Assembly (NCBI GenBank): GCA_003833135.1
Contig: QZLH01000943.1
Span: 27,915 to 51,062 of the forward strand
Origin: Oehlia diaphana
Taxonomy: Eukaryota > Glomeromycota > Glomeromycetes > Glomerales > Glomeraceae
DNA: 23,148 nt
Reading direction: 5' to 3'
In this document: positions 9,469 to 19,861 of the stretch, piece after piece
How positions within the stretch are numbered: the stretch's first letter is position 1
How the letters are laid out: every line of letters starts with the position of its first letter
Made by a program: the position numbers and the translations under genes
Notes under the pieces: generated by a model
Databases searched by the model: none
What the model was told of the DNA's origin: nothing
What the model saw: the letters and a program-made list of their open reading frames with translations, nothing else

Positions 9469-10224
9469 ATGACAGAAATTGGGCAAGATAATCCAATTGT
9501 TTTTTTAAATACTTATACACGAATTTTTGATATCAAAGATAAGTTTGAATATAGATATAAATTATGTAATGACAAATTTATATGTAGTTTGAAATTTAAT
9601 AATCAATACTGGGAATCATCAGAGAAATCAGAAAAAAAATTAGCAAAAGAAGATGTTGCAAGAATTGTTATTAAAGAATTAATGATTCACGTTCCGGAAA
9701 AATGCAAACAAGTTGATAGATTATTGAGAAATACTGAAGCAAATGAATCAAAAAATGATATACAAGCTAATCTTGCTGGAGAAGGAAACAGTTGTAGTAG
9801 TGAATCAAAAAAAGATATAGAAGCTAGTCCTGCTGGAGAAAAAATGTTGACAAAATATGAAATAGCAAAAATTGGAAAAAATTTAAATCCAATCATTTTT
9901 TTGAATACCTATACAAATAGGTTCGATATTAAAGATAAACTTCAATATGAATTCAGATCATCCAATAACAAATTTATTTATAGTTTGAAATTTAAAGATC
10001 AATACTGGGAATCAGTAGAGAAACAAAATAAGAAACAAGCAAAAGAAGACGTTGCAAGGATTGCTGTAAATTATTTAATAACTCAAGATCCTGAGAAATG
10101 TGAACGAATTGACAGATTTCTAAGAACTGCCAAGTCTAGTGGAAAAGCGAGTCTAAGGTATCAAAACAAGTTAAAGCAACAAAAAAAGATATGGCAAGCT
10201 TTATCATTTCAAAAAAATTCATAA
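9469..10224 (+). CDS. Tandem double-stranded-RNA-binding-motif protein (251 aa)
   Basis: Probably binds double-stranded RNA. Two similar domains are seen: residues about 9-71 and 141-203. Each begins with a helix PI(V/I)FLNTYT, then FDIKDK, beta strands ending in SLKFxxQYWES, and a second helix with the classic KKxAK signature (K56-K60 and K188-K192) followed by EDVARI. This alpha-beta-beta-beta-alpha order is that of the dsRBM family. The linker also carries a small internal duplication (SKNDIQANLAGE, SKKDIEASPAGE), and each domain is followed by a similar PEKC...DR(L/F)LR stretch. The C-terminus is basic. No RNase III, Dicer or adenosine-deaminase domain is attached, so it may be an adaptor in RNA silencing or a dsRNA sensor (inference). 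It is intronless, with a good AAAATATGA start context and AATAAA at 10286 and 10309. I have not matched it to a named gene. Confidence 0.8.
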   Translation: MTEIGQDNPIVFLNTYTRIFDIKDKFEYRYKLCNDKFICSLKFNNQYWESSEKSEKKLAKEDVARIVIKELMIHVPEKCKQVDRLLRNTEANESKNDIQANLAGEGNSCSSESKKDIEASPAGEKMLTKYEIAKIGKNLNPIIFLNTYTNRFDIKDKLQYEFRSSNNKFIYSLKFKDQYWESVEKQNKKQAKEDVARIAVNYLITQDPEKCERIDRFLRTAKSSGKASLRYQNKLKQQKKIWQALSFQKNS

Positions 10225-12112
10225 AATACTTTTATAATATCAAAAAATTCAATGATTTATCTTTAATAACTATTTCTACATAAGAAATAAATGTATAACT
10301 ATTGTATGAATAAATTTTACCTTATATTCAAAATAAATAATTATGAAATTCATTCAATTTGTTAGGTATTCCGCTACACGATGGGATAGAGTTTCGGTGA
10401 GGTAGGTGGGGGAACTCTGTACCTGTGCCAACTACTACCCACTCCATATCCAAAGCTGTTAATTATAATGGTTCACAAATGAGTACATAAAAAACAAAAG
10501 CTATGTTTGTTACATGGAAATATACTGTATTCAATTAAATTATCTTAATTCTTCAACTAACTTTATTGACTTTTTTTTTAGTTAATGATTAGTATTTGCG
10601 ATTTGCATGTATTAACTTAAATATTTGATATTATTTTATACTATATAAAAAAAGAGTAATTAGAAATAATTTGATGAAAAGGTGAGTCCGGTAATCAAAA
10701 CATTAGATATAAATATCTTATTGGTGGGCTGTGTTATAACCTCTCACTTTTGATTTGCAATGCTTTCATTAATAATGAAAAATAATTTTTTTATTATGTA
10801 TTATTGAATATATTTTCATTTCTTGCACTGAAAAGCAATTAACAATTTTTATTAAAAATGTAGAGATGTAGGTATATTAAGTTTCTCTAGAATCCAATGA
10901 AAGCTTTAACGACAATATACTTTCATAATTCTAAGAATATTATGGTTGAAATAATTATATAAAATATTTAACAATGCTTCTATTGTTGAAACAAGCAAAT
11001 GCTTAAAATTACTAGGATAATTCATTCTAAAAAATAACGATTTCATGTATAACCCAGGATAACGATCAGACAAAATTCCAATTTTGTTATATAATCACAA
11101 AAGAGAATGTGGATAATTTAATTATTGATTTAGCTGTTAGTACTGGAATGACTTGATATTTTTAATAGTGTTCCTTCAGTAAATTCAGTAAACTTTAATG
11201 ATATTTGCGTAACAATTTATATAAAATTCTTCATCCTTATGGGCGTAGGTTCATATTCATTAGACATTTTGACAAAAATGCGAATATCATTCATCATTTA
11301 TATTACAATACGGTGCGGTTGGTCAAATTTCCAAAAATTCTTGTACCACTAGCCAGACAGTCAGTACGATCTGCAACAGGTACGAGAAATAAATACCGGA
11401 GGTTTCTATCATTTTGCCGATCCTTTTTTTTTTTTAAAAAAAAAGTACGACATAATAAACAAAATCAAATGTAAAATCCGAATTGAACATTATATATTTA
11501 GTAGGTAGGTAATCATACTCGTATGAGCTTTATTGAATAGTGAGTTGCGTTTAACCTTGTATTTATGAAATTTCCTTTTATAGACTCCGACAAAGCGATT
11601 TAAACTTTTAAAGAAATTTGGCGGTTTATTATAATATATCGGAAAATAATTATCTTTGAAATTCAGGAAGACGGCATGATGATTCTCACCTTGAAGCGGT
11701 ACTTTTTTCGCTTATATTTCTAGCTTTAGAACTCTAGAAGTCGTAAAAGCACGACTTGCAGTAGATAAAAGAAATTGAATATCAAGGATCAATTATCATA
11801 AAGTACGATTTACATTCTGCTCCGGAAAAACTCTAACACCCCGAATATACACTAAATTATACAGATCTTTCCTTTATGGATAACAATCCAGTTCTGAAAA
11901 GATGTGCTACCTATTTACGTACGTGACTATTTAGTGAACATTATTTTTTTCCCACCATAAAACAATTAATAATTTCATTATTTTCTTGTTAGAGAAAATT
12001 GAAAGCATTCATTATAAATTATTAATTTTATTAAAAGCGTCGTAAGCATTAAACTTATTACATTAGATTGTTATTCATTCTCACAATATTATAAATTGGA
12101 AAACTAGTTTTG
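10225..12112. other. Intergenic, no gene supported
   Basis: AT-rich sequence with scattered stops in all frames. An 89-codon frame at 11205-11474 lacks an ATG start, has no recognisable motif and crosses a poly-T/poly-A palindrome, so it is not annotated. Local items are a GC-richer block at 10371-10456, a possible cruciform at 10677-10751, and a perfect 7-bp hairpin with a 6-base loop (AAGTCGT...ACGACTT) near 11738-11757. Confidence 0.6.
10677..10751. other. Possible structured element (nested hairpins)
   Basis: AAAAGGTGAG (10677-10686) pairs with CTCACTTTT (10743-10751) with one bulged base. Inside, AGATATAAATATCT (10705-10718) is a perfect 6-bp hairpin. A TGATGA precedes the outer stem, but no D box (CTGA) was found, so I do not call a snoRNA. 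It may be a tiny MITE remnant or a structured RNA. Confidence 0.25.
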
Positions 12113-15100
12113 ATGGAAACAGGTCCCATAATTAAACTTCTAGATGACTCTGATTCTGAATCTAAGAATGATGATGGACGGAAATGGGATAACTTGTTGA
12201 AACGGTGTATTAATGCATCGGAATCTGATTTGGATGAATTCCTTGTCAAACTTTCAAGTTCTCTTGATATTTACCTACCAAAACTCAATATATTTACTTC
12301 TTACCTTTGCAGAAAATATTTACAGATCGCCCCTATCAAGAATGTCTTGTTTGTTAAATTCATCTCACTTTTAATCACCGTTGTCATCACGGAGAACCTG
12401 CAAAAATCCGACATTTTTGGTTTCAGTGAACTACTTCACGATTGTGTTTTACTTCTCTGGTGGGCTGGTAATAAAGATAATAATAAACCAAATTCGGTCT
12501 TTAAATTATTTAAACATATTTTTGGTGCAATCATGGACGCGAAAGTCCTGGAGGTTTTGATATCAGAGGTATATGGTTATCATTGTCTTAAGCGCATGCT
12601 GTTTGACTTCAACATGGTTAATCAGATTGATCAAAGAGATCTGCTCAAGGCGGTGGATTTAGTTGCTGTCCTTGTGGGAAAATGTCCTGAACATAAAAAT
12701 GACTTATTATCAGAGGGCTATACCATATATAAGGCTTGCAGTGCACTATTGGAAACCCTACCACCCATGTTCAAGATTGATAATAAGGAACAACATCGGA
12801 ACAGGAGGCGAGCTGATGTGCCTTTATCCATTAATGATAAACAACATCTTGCATTATTAGGAATGAAGATACCTCAAAAACCATCAGATTTACCTCACTT
12901 TTTGCGAGCTATTGAGCAACGGAAAATAGATTCATTCAAGGTAAATATATTTTTTTTTAGTCGATTTGCTTCTTTATCACAGGAATTCTTTGGTAAATTG
13001 ACAACTTCAATTAGGATTTAATGGAATTCTTTCCATGTACAAGTTGCCATAAGCAGGCACTTAATAATATCGCCCCCGATAAATACTTTTTGGAAGATGA
13101 GTCAGCACCATCATCCTTTCGTCTTCCATTTGATTTTAATGACGATGACAAACTTGGGCCATGGGATATCTTGCTTAGTGAAAACGCAATCAAAGACTTG
13201 CAACAGTTGGAATCAAGTCCTGATTTAATTAGGATAATTATGAAGAAACTTGGGCAGATATCATCTGGAGCATGGAACAATCATGAATTGCGACGTATAG
13301 CAATACGAACTAGTGATGAAATACAAGTCCATAGTGTTATTCCTATTTACGAGATAGTACTTCCAGATAATGGGCTGAAGATTCTCTGGCAGGTTGATTA
13401 TGGATTCTCTATTCGTAGCAACTCATTCACACAGCTTGTTAAGATTTGGGCTGCCACCACTAATATATGCCGAATCGAAATGGTATTAAAAGATCTCTCA
13501 ATAGTTCATCAAGTTTATACTCCAAAACAGAGACGTTGGTGTACAGTCGAATATAGAGATGACACGATTTTACCAATGATTCTTGGGGATGAAGAAGATA
13601 CAGAAGAAAGATTATGTAGCTCAAGAACGGATGAAGAGTTGTTGATGATTCATAAGATGCTTATTACAAATAAGTTTTTTCCATTATCAACGGTATAATA
13701 TATACTGTATTGTTGAAATAAAATATTTTGACTAGAATTTATTTAATAGATACTGGTTTTGTAGAACTTGTACAAGTCACTCGTCCTTGGTGGTCCTAAA
13801 TTTACTTTCCAAGTATCCAAGAAAGAGTATGAAATTATTAACTATCCTACGTCAACGATCATTATTGGTCGATCAGGTTAGTAGAATCTTTTATAACTAA
13901 GAACTAAGTTTACTCTTATATTTGTTTTTTAATAAAAATCGAATATTTAGGGACTGGTAAGACCACATGTATTTTGTATAAGCAGATGGCTTCATACTTA
14001 AATAGCAAAGACAATAACGGAAATTTTGACAAAAGACAGATATTTATTACAGTGAGTTCAATTTTTCGTTACAAGGTGAAGAAAAATTTTAACATGATGC
14101 TAGAATCCGCTGTACATGCCGGGAAAACGATGTCTATGAAGCAGCTTTACGAATATCAAAGAAAAAAGAAAGAGAAAGAAAGTGCTTTCGCTACAGTATT
14201 GCACGAAGAGTTAAATGAAGTAGAGGATTTAAATAACATTCCAGACACATTCAATCATTTACAGCTGACAGATAAATATTTTCCTTTGTTTATTACTTTC
14301 GATAAGTTTTCTAAAATGCTTCAGGGAACCTTTGGCATTAGTGATCATGATCTAATCATACAAAAAAAGTTTAATGCAGATAGTATTGATCCGTGTATTA
14401 AGAATAATAGCCAAAGACCTTCTTTCATCAATACAGCGGATAAGAATTTCGTGAATTACAATACCTTTAGAAAAAGGTATTGGCCCTCTCTTGATGAAAA
14501 ATTTGATTGCGAGTTGGTTTATTCTGAATTTTCCATTATTAAGGTGAGAAATAAGTACATATAATATTTTTCGGATACATTCCACCTCTATTTATGCTAT
14601 TTCACATTTTTTATTAAATTAAGGGTACAAATCCCGAAGTGGATTTCCTTTCAAGGGAGGATTATAGAGATATCAGTATCAAAAGATATCCAGCATTTCG
14701 CTACAATCGTGATCAGATCTATGATTTATTTCAACAATATGAAAAGATGAAGGCGCAAAATTGTGATTATGATTCGATGGATCGGTAAGGTCAAGTGATA
14801 TAATCTTTTTAGTCATTAAATGGATTTTTAAATTAAAATTATTTTTGCAGAACATTAGCTATCTATCGTTATACTAAAAAAAAGGCGCTAGGTAGCCTAC
14901 ATATTCATGAAGTATATATTGATGAATGTCAAGATAATAACATTGCGGATTTAGTACTTATCTTAAAGGTTTTTGACCGTGCTAATAGTGTTTTTTTAGC
15001 CGGAGATATAGCGCAATGTATTGCCAAAGGATCTGCTTTCCGATTTCAAAGTATTTACTAAAGATATACTATATATTTTTTATTTTCCTAGTAAATGTCT

Positions 15101-18100
15101 TAATAATCTTTTAATGATGTAGATTTACGAGCCTTAATGTATCAATGGGAGCTTACTCGGAATCAAACTAAACATCACAGCATTGTAAGACCGAAACAAT
15201 TTGATTTGAATATTAATTACAGAACTCACAATGGAATTCTTCAACTTGCTGCTTCGGTGGTTGATCTTATTAAGCACTTTTTCCCTTATTCTATTGATCA
15301 TGATCTATCACGTGAACGTGCAGAGATCGATGGTCCAAAACCTATTGTTGACGATGAATTTGATAAGAATGTCCTCAAGAAGATTGAATTTGGTCCTTCT
15401 CAGATTATTATTGTACGTGATGAAGAAGCCAAATTGCGTTTACAGAAATTAATCAATAAACGTGCAATGGTTATGACTGTGTTTGATGCAAAGGGCATGG
15501 AATTTAATGTTGTGCTTCTATACAATTTCTTTACCGATTCACTTGCACTTCTAAAGGTATAGATCATGTACTATTTATCTTAAATTATATGAGATCATTT
15601 ACTAATTATTATTTGATTATGTTTAGTGGAGAGTAATTCTTTCTATTTTTGAGGAAAATTCTAAGGGTGTTCAGACCTTCTCTCACGAGAAGCATTACAT
15701 TCTTTCTTCAGAACTCAAACATCTTTATGTTGCAGTAACCAGAGCTAAGCAGCGTCTCTTAATATGTGACGAAAAAACTGAGTATATTGAGCCAATTCTA
15801 AAGTATTGGAAACGTTATATCAAAAGAGAAAAGGTAGATAAAAATCTCCTTTCTTCTTTGGCTGAGGAGAGCGATCCGCGTGAGTGGGATGAACATGGAA
15901 AGGACTTTTTTGAGCAGCGCCAATATGAACAGGTAGGATCATTTTTGAAATAGTAGCATTATTGTTAATTAAATAAAAACAAATTATTATTTTTAGGCCA
16001 TTTTTTGCTTTGAAAAGAGTGGAAATGAAGAGTGCCGAAAACTAGCCAATGCATATTATCTTCGGCAAATTGCTCTGGATTCTATAAATGATTCTAATGA
16101 TGATGATGTAAAGTCCAATTTCATTTGTGCAGCTATAGCTTTCAAAAAGTGTTCTCGACCAAGTATGTCAGCTTTATGTTATCAGGTAAATATTCATGAT
16201 AACGTAATCTTTAATTATTTATATTTACTTCAAGTATAATATTTACAAATTCGTAAATTTCCAGGATGTTAGTATGTACGAACATGCTGGTGATGTTTTT
16301 GCTGAATATGGTATGTTTGAATCTGCTGCACGCAATTATCTCAAGGCCAGTAAGTGGAAGAAAGCGGGTGATAATTTTGAAAAGGCAGAGAAGTATGATG
16401 ATGCTGCTCTCGCCTATAAAGATGGTCGCCTTTATAAAATTGCAGCTGATTTTATACTGAAGTGAGCTAAATTTTATTTCATCCATTTAAAATTATAATT
16501 TGCTTAAGAAAAGTTTTATCTAACACTTATTTAATATTTCAAAAAGATACAGACAAAAAATTAACGATAAGGCGTTTCAGCATGTTGCTTATCACGTCAA
16601 AAAACATTATCATACTACTGCCATTTCGTGTGGTAGATATGAAGAAGCTGTTGAAATGTATATAAGATTAAGTGATAACGAAGAAGATATTAGCGAGACA
16701 TTAAAGTTCATCTTGTATGTATGCAGAATTGATATATTAAGAGAAACAATGTCACGTATTACAAGTTCTAGTACTCTAAAAAAATATCTTAAAAAGTCGA
16801 AAGAGCTTATCATGAAATATAAATTACAATCGACGAGGAAATCCGAGGAATGGAACGAATTGATAGAAGAGTTTAATTTATATTCAGCTTATTTAGATAA
16901 GGATGCTGATGAAGTTCATAAATGTATACTTTTTTTTAAGTATCGTAAAAGAATTGCTACTGAGTTTCATGCAGTAAACATGTGGCTACAAATTCTTCCA
17001 CAATTATCTGGTATTCAGGCCAAATATCAGCATCGTGAACGACTTCATTATCTTCTATGGATGTGTGAATTGACCTTTTCTTTAATTAATAACGTCGATA
17101 CTGAAAATGAATATCAGATAAAAAAGAATTTTGAAGACATTTTCTGTATAAGAGGGGTGAATGATTCGAAAAAGCGACTAATTCCATTTGCCAACCCACT
17201 CCTCGATTTTGCAAGCAAAATAAGCAATATTCACAAAACCAGAATAGATGACGCAGAAGAAGCCATGAATCATCATTATAAGTTGAATGATGTATACCAA
17301 AGAATTTCACGATGCCTTACTCTACGTATTTTTGAGCTCATCAAGTATGCCGACCAAAGGGGTAGAGATATCCCAGATATAAGTTCTCAAATTTGTCATA
17401 TGTTAGCATCCTGTCAGAAATCAGATTGCCGAAACCACCATGTGATACCAACACCATCAATTCTGTATCAACGTCTGGAATTTATATTTTTTCACTACAC
17501 TGTAATGATGAAGTTTGATGTTAATGTACTGGAAGATCATCATCTTAAAAATGAGCAAATTATTAAAGAAACTCGAAATTTACAAAAGTGGTGGGCTGAA
17601 AGACTGGTTAAAATTCATATCCGTTATAAATCACCACAAATAAGCTGCCCGGAGGCCACTTGCATGATTCTTGCTAAATTTCCTTCATACACACGAGATA
17701 GATTTATTTATTTTGCTCGCAAGACATGGTTGATTGATTTTAAGTACATTAATAACTTTGAAGTTATGTTGAAATGCGTGTTCGTTTTTCAGCGGCTACA
17801 AGACAGGCAGAGCATTAATAAGATCATTTGGGAAATGTCAAGATTAAAAATTCTATCGCATTCTAGAAATTTACCTATTGGATTTGAGTACTATAAAGGA
17901 AATCACAAAGCAATACCTATTGGAAATCGACTATCATCATTCTTCTTATATCTTTATTTCAATGATGTGATCAATGCAATTTCAAATATAAAAATATTTA
18001 TTCAATATGCTATTAATAACGTCCAATCTGTTAATCTTATTACGTCTGATGCTTTTGATGATCTTGTCTCCCTTATAGAATTTACCGTATCTTTAATTTT

Positions 18101-19861
18101 TACGATTAAACCTGGATATTGGGACTTTTGTATTCCTCGAGCTTATCTGATTAATTATTTTGAAGCATTCAATATAGAGCCACTTATTCCAGGCCATCAA
18201 CGTAATTGTAACACAGTGGATTATCTAGTCATGATCAAAAATTCTTTTGAACAAATCCAACAGCTTCTTAACTTTCTTATTCGTGAAGAAATGGTTTACT
18301 TGTCAATTATTCTTCGTTTGATACGTCTTTTGATCCTTATGAGTATGAATGAGCCAAAATTTGCTACAAAGGTTATTATTTTTTTCAAATATTTGAATCG
18401 CAAGGTTTTTTCCGCAAAAGTTAAAAAATACCTGGAACAGAAATCTATGGAACAGCTTATTGATGTTTTATGTAATGATCTTGAGGAGACAAGTCTTGAT
18501 TCCCTGTTTATTGTTCATTATCATGTAGAAGACGCGAGGGTTTTGTCAAATTTTTCTAATTTAGAGAAAAATGGTGTGATGAAGCTTACATATAAATCTA
18601 TTAAAGAATTCCATTCTGCTCTTCAGAAGATTAAATCATCAATAAATTTTCGGGAAAGAGGTACTATCGTAAATCAACTTCAAATGTGGTTTCATAATCT
18701 TTCTCAATCTCAAAATGCAATTAGAAAACTTCAAGGTTGGTTTCGCAGGATAAAAACAATTAGAATAATTCAAGCTTGGAATCATCGACTAGAAGCTACC
18801 AAGAAAATCCAAATCTGGATTCTCCGAGTTTATAAACGTGTAAAATCACGCAAACCTTATTATGACCCAATGCCAGATAAGATTTATAATGACGTGACAA
18901 ATTTCTGCAAAGTTATTACGAAAGAAATAAATAAAAAATCAGTGAGAATGTATATTATTTTATTGAAGGGCAAGACCGTAGATGTAGTTGTGAAGCTGAT
19001 AAGGTTGTATAGGCGAATAAGAACATTTGCTAATAATGTATCTCCGGATAAAAACAAAAGTAACCAATGTTTGAAATTAGAAGATGAACTAAGGTTGGTT
19101 AATATTTGGAATGTTTATTATTGCTTTTCTTTGGCTAATTCAGTAAAATTTGTAAATAGGAATTATCGTGATAAAGTTGAACAGACATTGAAATCATTAT
19201 CAATAACTGAGAATTCAGCTAAGCACAAAAAAATAGATATTAAATGGTTGAAAAATGAGTTGCAAGATGCGAAAGATATTATCAATCAGTTTCAAAAATG
19301 GATAGATGAATATAAGTATGAAGTTCGTCGGCTAGAAGCTACTAAAAAAATCCAAGTCTGGGTTCGCCGGGTTTATAAACGTGTAAAATCACGAAAACCT
19401 GATTATGACCCGATGCCGGATAAGATTTATTATGATGCAAATAATTTCTGTAAAGTTATTACGAAAGAGAGAAATAAAAAATCAGTGAAGAAGTATAATA
19501 TTTTATTGAAAGGTCAGACGGTTGATATAGTTGTGGAGCTGAATAGACTGTATAGACGCTTTATTAATAATTGCTTTCCAGATATAAACAAAAGTAGCCA
19601 ATGTTCGGAATCGGAAGATGAACTAAGGTTTGTTAATACTTGGAATTTTTATAATGGTTTTTCTTTAACTAAGTTCGATGAAATTTGTGATTTAGGAATT
19701 ATCATAAGAAGGTTGAACAGGCATTGAAATCACTATCATTAACTGAGAATTCAGTAAAGCACAAAGAAATAGATATTAAATGGTTGAAAAATGAGTTGCA
19801 GGATGCGAAAGATATTATCAATCAGTTTCAAAAATGGATAGATAAATACAAATCGAAATGA
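12113..19861 (+). CDS. TRANK1-like superfamily-1 (UvrD/Rep-type) helicase, about 2,314 aa
   Basis: Predicted ATP-dependent helicase or translocase of the TPR- and ankyrin-repeat-containing-protein-1-like type found in fungi; its substrate is unknown. Exons: 12113-12940, 13015-13692, 13765-13876, 13951-14543, 14624-14784, 14851-15050, 15123-15556, 15627-15932, 15997-16185, 16265-16461, 16547-19627 and 19696-19861. All introns are GT-AG, 64-85 nt, and the coding sum is a multiple of three. Motifs: Walker A GRSGTGKTT (residues 537-545), DECQD (815-819), GDIAQ (842-846), NYRTH (889-893), VFDAKGMEF (977-985) and VAVTRAK (1037-1043). Upstream are an acidic N-terminus, a helical region and a possible RelE-like alpha/beta module (about 315-465). 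Downstream come TPR-like helices (about 1105-1280), a long helical region, IQ-like segments (about 1944-2008) and a C-terminal duplication. The ATG at 12113 is preceded by stops. A further 66-nt in-frame intron (19094-19159) is likely and would give about 2,292 aa. Confidence 0.85.
19094..19159 (+). other. Probable in-frame intron (66 nt) hidden inside the open frame
   Basis: The sequence AAG|GTTGGT...AAATAG|GAATTATC in unit 1 is at the same place as the 68-nt intron 19628-19695 in unit 2. It is 66 nt long, has no stop and is phase 2, so it can be read through (22 extra residues beginning LVNIWN) or spliced to join EDELR to NYRDK. The unit 2 counterpart must be spliced to keep the frame. It includes a CTAAT branch-like motif. 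Confidence 0.55.
19628..19695 (+). other. Last intron of the helicase gene (68 nt)
   Basis: Reading straight through ends the protein at 19727 with an unrelated tail (LGIIIRRLNRH). Splicing AAG|GTTTGT...GATTTAG|GAATTATC joins EDELR to NYHKKVEQALKSLS and continues 54 codons to TGA at 19859, which matches unit 1 of the duplication. The donor is not optimal, but homology makes the intron more likely than a frameshift mutation. Confidence 0.7.

Larger units (their letters stand above)
18789..19858 (+). repeat. Tandem duplication in the helicase C-terminus (about 543-bp unit)
   Basis: Unit 1 (18789-19331) and unit 2 (19332-19858) both begin CTAGAAGCTAC (LEATKKIQ) and share KRVKSRKP, YDPMPDKIY, NFCKVITKE, EDELR, KVEQ(T/A)LKSLS and IDIKWLKNELQDAKD. 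Unit 2 stops after KYKSK. Protein identity is high but well below complete, so the duplication is not very recent. Each unit starts with an IQ-like segment. Confidence 0.9.

Noticed and set aside
9687..9896. Minus-strand 69-codon frame
   Set aside because: Antisense shadow of the tandem dsRNA-binding gene.
10660..10760. C/D-box snoRNA or hammerhead-type ribozyme
   Set aside because: A TGATGA is present, but there is no D box (CTGA) and no GAAA core in the required place.
11205..11474. 89-codon frame, basic and Phe-rich
   Set aside because: No ATG start, no motif, and it crosses a poly-T/poly-A run; chance frame.
12983..13020. Alternative acceptor TTATCACAG at 12982 for the first helicase intron
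   Set aside because: That frame meets a stop (TAA at 13019) within 13 codons; the acceptor AATTAG at 13014 joins in frame to DLMEFFPC.
19600..19727. Helicase ending at the stop at 19727 or a disabling frameshift in the second C-terminal unit
   Set aside because: A 68-nt GT-AG intron at the position homologous to unit 1 restores the frame and gives a matching C-terminus, which is simpler than a mutation.
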